This document shows positions 35,901-47,395 of a stretch of 64,000 bases of DNA, piece after piece. Both the position numbers and the translations under genes were made by a program. The stretch is from positions 62,001-126,000 of the forward strand of contig CALSFV010000060.1 of assembly GCA_943737045.1 (NCBI GenBank). The letters run 5' to 3'. This DNA is from Parapristionchus giblindavisi. Taxonomy: Eukaryota > Nematoda > Chromadorea > Rhabditida > Diplogasteridae. The notes beneath the pieces were generated by a model that made no database searches, was not told where the DNA came from, and worked only from the letters and a program-made list of their open reading frames with translations. Position 1 is the first letter of the stretch. Each line of letters starts with the position of its first letter.

Positions 35901-37899
35901 GCCAGGAGCAGCCTTCTCAGCGGCTTTATCCTTCTAAAGTGAATCAATAATTGAAAAAAAATAAATCGATAAGACTACCATATACCTTGGGCTCGGTCTG
36001 TGGTCTCTTATCGTCGTCCTGGCGAACTACAGTATGCTTCTCGGCGATGATGGGAGGCTGAAATTGTAAATGAATTTATTGATTGATTGGTAGAATGGAA
36101 TTGTGGAGTTATTTCGTTTTTTCAGCTTAAGAAAATGTGATTTTCACCCACCCTAAACTAACCATAAGTGGTGCGTATTCTGTAGGGCTACATATGAGAA
36201 ATCATATTTTCAAAATTGTGGTTTATAAAATCATTCTATTCGCGTAAGAATGGATCAGTCAGCTTCGTTATTCATTTTTTTTAATCCCAAGCGATGTCCA
36301 CCATCACAATGTCATTAAAAAGCCAGATGAAAGTAGTTATGAGTTCAAATTTACCTTGACAGTGGTGAGAGTGTTCTGAGTCTTATCGACACCTCCCGAT
36401 GTCTTCTTCTTCTTCGAATTGTCAAGCTTTATGATGCCACACTTTTGCGTGTGGTCGCTCATCTACAACATTAATCGATAATTCATTCAAAGCTCCGCCC
36501 ATTTATCGAGTGATTTTGTCTTTATTGATTTATTGGAACGTTAAATGAGTGCGTACAGTTTCCTGTTCCATCATCTTCTCGTCCTTTTCCTGAAAAGGGA
36601 AAAAGTATTTTTTTAATTAAAAGAAAAAAAACTCAAATGAATTATTAACATGTTATTCAAATTTTAAATATCGCTTTTGTATGGATATGGCATTTGGATT
36701 TTTGTGTGGAACTCACCTGAAGTGATCGACATGTGGTGTCCTTTGCGGACATTTCAACAGTCTGGCGCTCCTGGGGCTGCAAAAAATAAACTAAAAATCA
36801 AAAAAATCAAAAGATCAAAGACCAAAGACCAAAGATCGGACCTGCACATCCTGGTAGATCGAATCCTGCGTTCGCTGCTCCGAGATCGACTGGGCCATAG
36901 TATCCATTTCTTGAGGCTGGTAATTTATTCATTTTACTCATTTATTTATTCCATTTATGTACATATACTATATACCATTCCTTTGCAATCAGAATAATGG
37001 ATTACGGTATTTGGCAATAAAATCACGGAAATGACCTAACATTACGGATTATTTCCAAATGTGTTAATTAAAGGAAGGATTGCTATCTATTATAGTTATC
37101 GGGAAAAGAACTGGATACTGTGGTTTTATGGAATAATCAAGCAATAATACGGAAGTTATCCGTGTCAGATTACCCAAGGGATACTGTAGTTATCCATACG
37201 AGACCCATACCTCATCATTAGTCTGTTTATCATTCTCCTTCATTGATTTCTTTATCCTTTCATTGTCAGTATCCTTCTCACTTGCCTGTGTAGTCCATTC
37301 CTTAGTCACGTCGTCCTTTCCGCCTTCTAAAATTATTTCTTTTTAAATATTTCATTTTTAAATTAAATTATTTACACATTATAAAAAAATATTTAATTCT
37401 TTTTTTTCATATTTCCATTTTTAATTTTATAAGTTTAGCTTTTTAAAATTGTTTAAAAATATCGATTTAAAGATTCGAGGAATCCTAGATATTATTTTTT
37501 CTTTTCTCTAAATCTCTCGATGTCACATACTATTTTCTCATCTCTACTAACTTTCGTTCGAAAGTTCAATAAAGTTTTAGAAAATAAAGCCTGTTAAAAA
37601 TGTGTATTCTTTCTGTTCGCAAAATTGCTGCAATATTGGTCAGAGAAGGCGAGCGCATTTTAAAGAGGAGCAGTTTTTGTAATCGGACGTCTACTCAAAG
37701 TCCCAACATTTCGGAACAGCCAAAGTGAATTCTAAAATACGCCTGCGATGGTGATATATGCAGTGCAAAAGAAGGTGTCCAATTTGGTGGGAGATCAAGG
37801 ATCAATCATCTCTACGTTTTTAATGATTTTAAAGCTTTAAAAAATTTCTATCAACAGGGAAAGCTAACCTTTCAACGAAGCTTTGGGAGGGCCGCTCAT
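29918..37899 (-). CDS. SH2-containing non-receptor tyrosine kinase, Fer/SPE-8-like
   Basis: Cytoplasmic protein-tyrosine kinase of the worm-expanded SH2-kinase group. By hand the model has 26 exons: 37899-37869, 37326-37211, 36916-36842, 36776-36717, 36589-36557, 36462-36355, 36057-35986, 35933-35873, 35770-35719, 35295-35207, 34884-34790, 34703-34647, 34580-34488, 34157-34095, 34022-33897, 33756-33706, 33644-33558, 32477-32395, 32160-32047, 31826-31728, 31368-31300, 31253-31193, 31018-30894, 30521-30438, 30116-29997, 29938-29918. It closes in frame at about 681 residues. Residues 1-205 are charged low complexity (Lys/Glu/Gln/Asp). SH2 is about 207-310 (RYFHGYLS; FLVRK carries the phosphotyrosine-binding Arg). 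Kinase is about 315-592: GSGNFG loop, VAVK Lys348, HRDIAARN with Asp452, DFG at 469-471, CAPE at 491-494. The activation loop has no Tyr. A ~90-residue C-terminal extension follows. The acceptor of exon 10 and the donor of exon 23 are the least certain joints. Some introns hold MITEs. Confidence 0.9.
31877..31975. mobile_element. TTAA-type palindromic MITE in a kinase intron (copy 9, decayed)
   Basis: Lies in the intron between 31827 and 32046. CGAAGTGATTTGCAACTCATCGCTCTGACCACGCTCTG keeps the family's left arm; the right arm AAGGCCTGAGAGCC is weak. Confidence 0.55.
32204..32310. mobile_element. TTAA-type palindromic MITE in the next kinase intron (copy 10)
   Basis: Lies in the intron between 32161 and 32394. 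Left end TTAAAAGCACACAACGCTAATTTGAAACTCTCC; right end GGCTTGAGGTGAGCCTTTAA. Well preserved, so this insertion is younger than copy 9 in the adjacent intron. Confidence 0.8.
32906..33106. mobile_element. ~200-bp inverted-repeat element in a kinase intron
   Basis: CTCTGGTATTTTGCCACTTAAAGTC at the left mirrors GACTTTAAGTGGCAAAATACCAGAG at the right. The interior is built from repeats of ACTTTAAGTAGACTTTAAGT in both orientations. It sits in the large intron between 32478 and 33557. No coding capacity; a MITE is the simplest reading. Confidence 0.85.
35330..35420. repeat. GATCAAAGATC minisatellite in kinase intron 9
   Basis: Tandem, imperfect GATCAAAGATC/GATCAGAGATC units on the plus strand near the acceptor of the exon at 35295. 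A second cluster at 35686-35715 lies in the opposite orientation beside the donor of the same intron. Further clusters occur at 35790-35855 and 36800-36836. Confidence 0.8.
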
Positions 37900-38903
37900 G
37901 TTGAAAGAGAAATAGAAGAGTGAATGAAAAAATAGAGAACTTATTGTTGAAACATTTGAATAAATAATTCAATAAATCTTCATTTTGCAAATTATTTATT
38001 TATTTTTTGACAAAATGAATAATTAAATAATTAGAAAACTTTAGAGATACTGCGCTTTGACAACTCTCCGCATCTGTTTTCAAACTCTCGACGGTTTTTT
38101 TTAAAAACCCTCCGCGTTATTATCCGTTCAGAATGCATCGATGGCGGAGGTCTTTCCATGTAGCTTTTTTGCTTGGTATTCTTCAGACATTGTCCTACAT
38201 GACATTTCAATGAATGTTTGCATGAAAACCGTTAGCCCGACAAATGTGGCGTCACAACCGTAGGCGGAGGCATTAGAAAAACTCCTCCCTTACGATTATG
38301 ACATTTTACATATTATCTATCAATTTCATTTAGCGACCTTCATAGATCTCAATAGCATGTTCATATCTTTTTCATTCTCGATCTCCCTCCATCCCCTCAT
38401 ATCTCATTCCCTCCTCCCCTCTCCCCCCCCCTCTCTCTCTTCCTCCCTCACTCCTTCTCTCCCCTCCCCTCTCATATCTCTCTCTCCCTCTCTCCTCACT
38501 CTCTCCCTCTCTCCTCCCTAACCCCTAACACCCCAGGTCTTCATCGTCAGTTCCGCCTACGCGAAGTGTAAGGCAGGCGAGAGAGACCATAGAGACAACG
38601 CGAATCGTGGAGAGTACCAGACACTCAGAGAGCGCAGAGAACACGCGAAATCGAGAGAGTACAGACAGTTAGACAGAGCGAGAGATAACAACAATGCGAG
38701 AGCGTGCGAGAGGAGCAGAGAGGTGTGAGAGAGCATGTGAATGGAAGAGACGGCGAGAGAAACAAAAACATCCAGAAATCAACTGCTGCCTGGAGAAGCT
38801 CCAGGGCACTTATCGGCCTTGTTTTCGCTTAATTTCTTGGAAGTATCGATTGATTTCCTACATTTATTGATTGATTTCCCTTGATTTATTGACATGTTAG
38901 TAG
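37900..38903. promoter_or_regulatory. divergent intergenic region between kinase and MARVEL genes
   Basis: About 1.0 kb separates two oppositely transcribed start codons, so promoter and 5' untranslated sequences of both genes should lie here. It holds a decayed palindrome relic (38215-38310, related to 52934-53077), a CT-rich tract at 38385-38520 and a GA/CG-rich stretch at 38560-38760. I did not identify a TATA element or a spliced-leader acceptor with confidence. Confidence 0.45.
38215..38310. mobile_element. relic of the CCGTATGCATGAAC palindrome family
   Basis: Reads TGCATGAAAACCGTTAGCCCGACAAATG, GGCGTCACAACCGTAGGCGGAGGC and AAACTCCTCCCTTACGATTATGAC. These match, with changes, the left arm and centre of the intact element at 52934-53077; the right arm is lost. 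Confidence 0.65.
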
Positions 38904-40831
38904 ATGTCGGACGGCCGCTACACCACGACATCGACTACTGTGGAAACACGAGAGTATTACGCCTATGATGACAGGTATTTATTGATTGACAGTGATCTTT
39001 GATCTTTGATCTTTGATCTTTGTACAGGCCGACGGTCGAGCTGTCTATGCCCAAATTCGATGGTAGCTACGTGAAAACGTTAGGAGGCATGCTCAAAGTC
39101 ATCTGCATTGTAAGAAACATTACTTCACTGTTTGTATTTTATCCTATTGAGGTATCGCAGTGAAGGCTTCGATAGTAAAGTTACATATCATTGTTTTTTT
39201 CAAATATGTCCCTGCAAAAAATTAACTTTATCTTACGAAGTAGTTGATATATATATATAAATATCGGGATCTACAATGAATCTATAATACTACAAATTTT
39301 TGGCCTGGATGTATCAGTGCATCGGTAATTTCTTTGAAAGTGATGCACCGAGAGACCATTGTATTCGCGAAAGTCATGACGTTCTTAAATTCTTACAGAT
39401 CCTGTGCCTCCTCTGTTTTCTGTGCGTTCTTATCGGTGGCCCGGGATACTACACAGGTAACAATAAAGTCAGTTCACGATCAACAAATGCAACCTACCTC
39501 AGGTGCTGGCTGGGCGACGTTTGTGACTACCGTAGGCTTATCTATAACTACCACACTACTGGCGTTGTACATCTTCCACGTAGTTGATGCCACCCCACAA
39601 GTACCATGGATACTGTGTGTAAGTTACTGGCAGAAATCGATTTTCTGGGTTTTTTCATTATTTTTTATTGGGGTATTCTTCGGCATCGATCGATCATTGA
39701 TTGATAGGGATAATGATTGATTAGGGGAGAGGGTTGATTTACGTTTTTTTAGAAAAATAAACCTCTATCTTGTATAAGCATGAAAAAAGACTAGTAAAAT
39801 AATTTGTATAATAGAATAAAAAAAAAGAAATAATTATTTTAATTAAATAAATTAAAATTATTAAATATTGTTCATTTAAGGAGATGATCTTCTGTTTCAT
39901 GTGGACAATCTTCTTTTTCATCGCCGCTAGTGTATTGGGAGTGGCGGCTATGAGATATCCGGGCACTGCGGGATGGGGAGCCGCATCGGTATTTAGTTTA
40001 TTATTTTAATATTTTATTAATGATTGGATTCATTTTTAACTTAATTATTTTATTATCAAGACGCGAATATGTTTGAACGAATAAGTTTGAGTGTTCATGT
40101 ATTTTAGTTTATTTTGGATTTTTGAAAAAAATTTCACCAAACTAGTAAAGATCTCATTCGGTTAATTTTCAGTCATTTGTGAAACTTATTTGAACTTAGT
40201 TTGGCTTCTTTTCGAAACAACCCAGCTTTGCGATACCTTTCAAAATAACTAAATATCGTGAACATTAGTCTTTTTTTTTAATAAATATATAAATAATTTC
40301 AGTTTTTCGCTCTGGGCGCAATGTGCACATACGGCTTCGATGCATACCTCAAGTTCCTTGGGTGATCTATTTATATTATAATTATTTTATCTAAAAAATC
40401 ATCATCATTATTAACATTGTTCAAGCAGAAAACGATTGATCAAACATCGAAACAAAATGTTTGTATTATGGATCAATACAAAATATTTGTATCTAAACTA
40501 ATAGTAATTATGGTCGACCATAAACAGTTCAATTTAATTTATTCATATCAAGTAATAATACTAGATGAAGGGAGGGTTGTTGTTGATGAAGGGACCATAA
40601 ACAGTATTCTCAAAAATTCCTCCAAGCCATTTGATTCCAAAAATACTTCTTTTTTGGAGTAAGCCGTGGTATTTAAATCATTCAATCAACAGCTCCAAAC
40701 TTATTTAATCTTTGATCATTGATCTTTGATCTCTGACTTTGATCTTTGATCTTTACAGTTGGAAGCGTGACGATGTAGCCACCGGAGGAGGTACTTCGAC
40801 AGAGAGATCTGCTCAGCCCTACAATGTCTAA
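38904..40831 (+). CDS. MARVEL-domain four-helix membrane protein (CKLF/CMTM-like)
   Basis: Seven exons: 38904-38974, 39028-39109, 39399-39456, 39503-39618, 39881-39988, 40303-40361, 40759-40831. They join in frame to 188 residues ending SAQPYNV and TAA. The start is the ATG of MSDGRYTTTSTTVETREYY. Four hydrophobic segments lie near residues 44-65 (MLKVICIILCLLCFLCVLIGG), 74-97 (WATFVTTVGLSITTTLLALYIF), 107-131 (ILCEMIFCFMWTIFFFIAASV) and 138-160 (AGWGAASFFALGAMC), with both tails short and polar. That is the MARVEL topology, as in CMTM and physin-type proteins. Family members act in membrane apposition and vesicle trafficking at the plasma membrane or endosomes; a specific role is not shown here. 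The acceptors of exons 2 and 7 are preceded directly by GATCTTTGATC repeats. Divergent to the kinase, convergent with the CCCH gene. Confidence 0.92.
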
Positions 40832-41749
40832 CTTCAATCAATCAATACCGTAACCATCAATCTCACCTACCGTAATCCCTCATTTCTCTTTATAACATCT
40901 ACCGTATTCCACGAAACGGTGACCTACCGTAACCCCTGTCAGTTCTGCGCTCCCGGATTCATCTCCCGAAATATCCATTGACAAGTATCATCTTGCCTTG
41001 CCCCTTCCGCAACCCACCAACCCCGTGCTTCTACCGTATCCCTCCATGATCTCTTTCCCATGTATTCAATCGATAAACACGCTTTGACTTCGTCTGCAGA
41101 CGTTTTATCTCACAATTGTGTGGGGGGAGGGTACATAAAATGGTGTAAAACAGGTCTGAAAGAGGGCATGGAAACAAGTGAGAGAGGATACGTGCGAAAT
41201 GGAAATAAAAAAACGGATCAAACAATCTGTGATATGATATGTACGCATTAACAAATATAAAATTGAGAAAGGAAGAATGGACAATCAGTGGGCCGAATTA
41301 TTTACACATTTTGTGCATGAACGACTTCCACTATGGACAAACGATGAGAAAATGGGCGGGTTCAAAGAGAAGATAAAGCGGATCAGGGGGCATAACTCTG
41401 TGAAAGACTCTTGTTTTGCTCTTATACTACAATTGCTACTAAAGATCAAAGATCAAACATCAATCTACATATAGGCAGGGCATAGGGATCAAAGATCAAA
41501 GATCACTTTGTGTGAGAGATCAAAGATCACAGTTTAGAATGAGACAAGAATGGTCAGGGGCGAAGGGGATATTGCTTAAAACGGTCAAATTTGTGTGCAT
41601 TCACAGGTACAAACTATGTAATGGATAAAATGGCTGAAGGTAATGATGATAACACAGGAAAAGGTTCAAGGTACAGAGAGTCTAGAGATCAAGAGATCAA
41701 GACACACTCAAAAGATCAAAGATCAAAGCATACTATAGAGATCAATCGA
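40832..41749. other. convergent 3' intergenic region, GATC repeats
   Basis: Between two gene ends facing each other. No gene recognised. GATCAAAGATC clusters lie at 41440-41455, 41488-41530 and 41690-41745. AATAAA-like signals occur at 41205, among others, but a specific poly(A) site cannot be assigned. Confidence 0.45.
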
Positions 41750-44630
41750 TCAATACTCGTCAGAGGGAGCAAAGTGCTCAGCAGCGTTGAGATGGCACAT
41801 TGATGCACGACGAGAAAACTTGGATGAGCCGAGACGACGATTCGAAGGACCACCGCCTCCTACGAGAGATGCACCCAGACTGGCAATGTTCGAGGCAGAC
41901 GGAACACGTGATAGACGACTGGAAGAGATCAAAGATCAAAGATGAAATAGATCAAATTACAAAACATTAAAGATCAAACTACAAATGGCCAAAGATCAAA
42001 GATCAACTCACGTTTTGTACTCATCACGATCAGAGCTTCCATTGCCATAAGTGCCCGAGGCAAGGTTGAACATCGAACCACCAGCGATGGATCTTCAAGT
42101 AGTCAAATAGAGCTCGACGGTGGAGCTACCGTACCTTCTCAGTCCGTGCTGTCCATGTCCATGATCGCGGTCTGCGCCAGCGCCCATACGAATGGCCGAA
42201 CGAGTCACCGAGGGAGGCAGGGCCGAGCCGAGGTAGCCACTGCGGCTGTCACGCGCAGACTCGTTTCCGTCGCTACTGTAACGATATGAGAGGATTACGG
42301 TAGGCACACCACACAGTTACGGTAATCAGGCACCAACTAGCAAAGGATACAGTAACCCACGTGACACTTCGGACGCTCTTGTTCTCCTCGTCGCCTCTGC
42401 CGCCACGGCGCGAGTTCGCGCCGGGAACCTCGTCGAACAGGGTACGGTATCTGCTCAAACCGTATTGATTGAATCTCAACCTATCTACAGTAACCCGGGT
42501 CCACGGTGTTCAGAACCGCAATCCCTACAGTACTCCCAAACTACCGTATACCTGTAGTCTCCGCGGGCCTTTGCCAGGGTCTCGGCACGCTGCTTGTAGG
42601 CGAGATACTCACGATCGGTAGGGTGGATGTACTCGCATCTGAATCAATCGATAATATAGACTACAGTAATCGAGGCAGATACCGTACCTGTCAGCATAGG
42701 CGCACAGTCCGGACGCTCCGGGCTCGAAGTTCTTGCACATCTTCGTCTTGTACTTGGGATTGTTCATGGCACGGAAAGGCTGAAATCAATAGATATTTAG
42801 TCAATCAATCAATATACAGTAGGCTGACGCGCAGCCAACCAGTCGATACTCACCCTCTCGGGAAGACGAATCTCCTCGTTGCCGTGGGCAAACTTGCACG
42901 CGGTTCCCATCGTGCAGGCGCTGCAATCAATCGATAAATTTCAAATTTACATTTTGGCGGGAAATAATAAATCGACAGTCACCGCTTCTCGAGCCATTGC
43001 GTGCACATGCGCGTCTTGTAGTTGGAGGGGAGCAGAGCAGGGATGTACTGTAGCTGCAAGACATTCAATAAATTCAATCAAATCAATCAATAAATAGAAT
43101 CAAAATCAATGAATCAATCAATAAAATCAGCAAAATCAATCTATGACTACCTGATTCGAAGGAGGCAGCGAAACGCGACGACGAATGGACGACACTGGTG
43201 TGGTGGCGACACGTGGCTGAAGTTAGATTACGATAAGATAAAGGTACGGTAGGCCACGGTGGGTCGTCCAATGGGTCAGAGTGGTTACCTGCTGTTGCTC
43301 AATGAATGATTCGGGCGACGATTGGTGCGAGATCTGCGAGATGTCTTCGAGACTCTCAACGACTGCATTTGGATCAGTCGAGATCATTCTGCAATTTGGC
43401 AAACGTTGCCTTTTAGGGACGCACCACACCACACCACACCAACCTGCTCTGCTGTTGTTGCTGCTCGTACATGGCCTGCATGTGCTGTTGCTCGTACGGA
43501 GCCATCTGATAGTACTGCGGCATCTGCAAGAAAAAACAATTGTGGTGTGCGAGGTGGTGCGGCGAGTGCGCCCAACGAGGCGTCTTATACCATCTGGGGA
43601 TGTCCGTAGTGCATCACTTGCATGGGAATCATGGCCTGATTGCAGCCTGGTGGTGCGCCCAGAGTAGCTGGCTCATCCGATGGAATGGGCGTAGATGCGG
43701 CACGAGGCTGAACAGGGTTACGGTAGGAACAAATTACTGTATACGCTAGTCTAGAATATCATCCAAAGTATGGCCTTGTTACAGTAGTTGCACCTACAGC
43801 GAGCAAAGAGCGTTACGGTAGGAACAGATTACAGCATACGCTAGACTAAAATATCATACAAAGTATGACCGGGGGTACGGTAAGAGCACCTACAGTAACC
43901 GAAGAGGGTTACGGTAGGACCAGATTACAGTATACGCTAGACTGGAATATCATCCAAAGTATGACCGGGGGTACGGTAGGTGCACCTACAGTAAGTCAAG
44001 CGGGTTACGGTACCTGACTGGTGCTTCCGTTGGAGGTGGTGCTGCTGGCTCCGGGCGTCTGGGCAGGCTGTGGCAAGCCAGACTGCTGAGCGGACACCAT
44101 GCCCATCTGGGGCTGAGGAAGCACTGTCTGGGGGTTCGAGATTGACATCGCAGCAAACGCAGCCTCGGGCTGCAACAGATATTATTGATTAGATAAATGT
44201 GCAAATCAATTTTATGGATTAATTTCCATACTATCGGAAGGATAAACAAGGGCATATTGATTGGTCAAACAGAAGAACATACCGGTTGATAATAGACAGG
44301 CTGAGGTTGGTAGTAACCGGCGGGAGCCGGGATTGGAGCCGTCGTGTAGTACACCACGGAAGCCGGTTGCTGCGGCTGCATCACGTAGGCGCCGTCACCC
44401 GCTTGTGAGCCAGTCATCTGTGGCTGATAGTACCCTGCAAAGGTCAAAGATCAAGGATCAAACTACAAGTAATCAGAGATAAAACTACGTACCCTGAGGT
44501 GCAGCGATGTACGCTGGAGGACCGGTAGGAGGTGCGCCTTGGGCGTAGTAGTACTGCAAGAGATCAGTTTAAACAGGATTACGGTAAGCGAAACGAGTCA
44601 AACTCTCACCTGCTGCATCGTAGGGTCCAT
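41750..44630 (-). CDS. tandem CCCH zinc-finger RNA-binding protein, MEX-5/POS-1 class
   Basis: Sixteen exons: 44630-44610, 44553-44493, 44434-44283, 44169-44014, 43707-43591, 43523-43444, 43388-43289, 43216-43151, 43053-42983, 42920-42854, 42779-42688, 42638-42552, 42450-42361, 42275-42135, 42092-42012, 41918-41750. They join in frame to 516 residues. Finger 1 (YKTRMC, Cys268-Cys277-Cys283-His287) is CX8CX5CX3H; finger 2 (YKTKMC, Cys312-Cys323-Cys329-His333) is CX10CX5CX3H. The YKT lead-ins and the longer second finger are typical of nematode MEX-5/6, POS-1 and related proteins that bind 3' UTRs and control maternal mRNA. Residues 1-250 are rich in Gln, Pro and Tyr and probably disordered; the tail is Gly/Ser/Arg-rich with RRAS near its end. 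RRRVSLPP (about 241-248) and the C-terminal RRAS are possible basophilic kinase sites. Intron 4 is a ~96-bp minisatellite. A 5' untranslated exon may lie upstream of 45232. Confidence 0.93.
43715..44013. repeat. ~96-bp minisatellite filling intron 4 of the CCCH gene
   Basis: Units begin GGTTACGGTAGGA at about 43715, 43811, 43906 and (truncated) 44002, with periods of 96, 95 and 96. Each contains TATACGCTAGACT, AATATCAT.CAAAGTATG and CACCTACAG. The last, partial unit carries the gene's 5' splice donor (GTACCGTAACC on the minus strand). Confidence 0.9.
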
Positions 44631-46959
44631 GCTGATAGTGTGAGGGTGAGTGTGTGGGGCGGGGATGGGAGTGAGCGAGCGTGAAACGCTCTGACCTACA
44701 ATCAATCGATATTTGGAGCATTAACGACATTCATTTACAAAGGTAACAGGGAAGAAGAATATCTTGACTACAAACTACTAAGCCATAACAACTTTGCTTC
44801 AACCTAATTGTAAGTGAAAAAAGCGGGGAAGAAAACTAAGAAGCGAACCTAAGCAGGTAAACGAGCAAGACTTTCTACGCCTATATCAGTGAATGAAAAG
44901 AATTGAAGTTAGAAGACGAAAGGCGTACAAGAACTAGCAAGCAGCAACAGAATCAGAGGAAAGAGCGCGAAAGATAGTCGACGATTTGGCCCTGGTGTTG
45001 ATTAAAGTGGACACTGATAGGAGGATAGGGAAGCGCGCGAGAGGCAGATCACTGGGAAGAGAGAGAAAGACGAGAGAACGAACTACGAATGTAGCGATCA
45101 ATTGAGTGATCTACCCGGTTCCCTAACAGTCAACAACCAATCGATTCATTCTTCACATAGTGCAAAATATGAAAAATACGACCGAGAGTGAATTATCGAG
45201 CCCCGAATAATGAAATTCATGACTTACCTCTGATATATCCACATCATCACGAATCGTAGACAATGAGAACAATAAAAACTAATCTAATTAACACGATTTT
45301 CATAAAGATATTGTATGTTGATTTGATTAGAAATTTACATTGAGTCCCGAGGCGAAATAAGAATTGATTAGTGTATACCGTATGCTCATTTATACCGTGT
45401 ACTTTGAGCACTATCGCAAACTGAGCAGGATCATGTTTTCTGGGCTTTTTCATCAAAAACATAAATTATACATATTTCAAGCCTTACGATGGAGTTTTAC
45501 CTTCAACTTTGTGTGGTCTCACTGCACCACCATCGCACGGGACGCATACTCTGGAATTCTGATGATTTTTCACTGGAGCAAACAAGTGAGTAATTTTCTG
45601 TGTGCTTATCTTCTTATTCGTGTTCTCGCACGAACATTTGTTATTCGTTCGCTCTTACTAGTAAGTGCTGTGAGTCCACCACTTGAATGAGTGGCTCTTT
45701 TGTCATGACTTCTTACCAATCACTCTCTACTCTCGTCCCTTGAGTGACTCTCTCACAGTGCATCTCATCATCATTATTCTCATCTGTTTCTGCTTTTCTC
45801 CTGTCTCTCTATTTCCTTCCTTCTTTACTTTCCATAGCGTAGAATCTTCTTCATTTCTTGTATTTAATGTGTCCTTTCGCACTTCTAATCACTTTCCCAA
45901 CATTTAGTTCCTTTGATAGCTTGAAAATGAGTAGATCCTTCTGGCATTAGTAAAAAAAAATATTGTGTTCATTCTTCCTAACATAGTACTGGACTGCTAT
46001 TATTTGTTTCGCTGTGTCAATCATAATTACTTGTAGCGAGAAAAATGCTCTCTACCGCAATTAGTCTATTCTTTGCCCTTTTGCTTTTGAAGCTTTCATG
46101 ACTGACTGCTTTTTTGTCTAAGGCATTCTCAGTTGTCTTTAAATCAAATAGATGGTTTTCAATTGATAATGCCGGTAATATCAGTTTATGCAATTTGTGA
46201 TGTAATATTTGGTAGGCTTGTTTTAACAAAAAAAAAGAATTGTAATATTTAGATGCAGAGCACTTATCTTCTACAAAACTATTATAGGTTAGTCAGTGTT
46301 TGGCAAGATTCCATTGTTTGAAGCATCATTTAGATTCGGTTTTTGTTCTCATAAGATACTAAAGACAAAAAAATCACGTTTGCGCATAGACTAACCGCTT
46401 CTGTTTACTTATCCCTTTATCAGTGTCGTACTCACTCTCTCTCTCATGTTTGACCGTGATCGACGACCGGCATGTTCCTGGTTCTATTAGACAGATTCCT
46501 AAAATCCGGAATTGGCCCCTCCATTCCGGATAGACTTTTGTCTCTCTCTCTCTCTTAACAACGAGGACTCACGCTTGGCGGCACACACTTCATCCCTCTG
46601 CGTCTCTCACTTTGTAGTGCTCTCTCGTTGTCTCTGTCTGTCTGTGCCCTCTCGATTTGCCACGGTCTCTAGTTCCATTCAGTATTCATGTATAATTATA
46701 ATTGTTGACCACACCGGTGGAGGAGGGTGGCTTTTGACTAGGTAGGGGGGGGGGGGCAGGGCTTCTCGGATTGCCCGTGTCTCCTCGTCGAATATTCAAT
46801 CGAGCGAGATTAATACAGAGAGATGACTAATCCAGTGCATCATGTTATGGTTCAAGCCTGTTGTCCGTACATTTCATATCTTCATAATCCGAGGAGCTTG
46901 GATCGACGAGGATATACGGCTATGCTTCAAACCTATTGTTATTGTTCTACAAAGTGCTG
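44631..46959. other. upstream of the CCCH gene; no further gene recognised
   Basis: 44640-45232 may contain the 5' untranslated region and an intron of the CCCH gene (an AG/GTAAGT donor lies on the minus strand at about 45227-45234 and an acceptor at about 44696). Beyond that, open frames at 45247-45462 and 45364-45690 overlap on opposite strands and show no motif. A G-run of about 13 bases sits at 46744-46756. Confidence 0.4.
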
Positions 46960-47395
46960 ACAAGGGGATGGTCGCAACTGGTCCTGGCCATATGAGTTGG
47001 CAATAACATGACTAGGATCAGTTTTCGATGCTGACTACGAATCCGTTTTCAGAAAGTGCCTAATCGACCTGATTTTCGAGGAAATCGATATTTTAATTCG
47101 GAAATTCGTGTGGTTTTTTTTTTTGCAAAGCGTCCGGTGGGCTGATGACCTCATCTATAAACTCTCGCAATAGTTTACCTTACATTGCCGGATCTTTCCG
47201 ATGCAATCCAGATAGTTTGTGAAGGAAACTACACGACTTTTTGAATTAACAAGCCAAATTTCAATACTGATTTTCTCGAAAATCAGGTCGATTAGGCACT
47301 TTCTGAAAACGGATTCGTAATCAGCATCGAAAACTGATCCTAGTCATGTTGTTGCCATCTCATATGGCCAGGACCAGTTGCGACCATCCCCTTGT
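46960..47395. mobile_element. ~436-bp foldback element
   Basis: The left arm ACAAGGGGATGGTCGCAACTGGTCCTGGCCATATGAG runs to about 47095. It is mirrored by the right arm from about 47269 to CTCATATGGCCAGGACCAGTTGCGACCATCCCCTTGT. The arms differ at only a few positions over ~125 bases, so the insertion is fairly young. The centre (47096-47268) is not paired. No obvious target duplication was found. Confidence 0.88.

Noticed and set aside
45364..45690. 108-codon open frame upstream of the CCCH gene
   Set aside because: No motif; overlaps the probable promoter and 5' untranslated region of the minus-strand gene.
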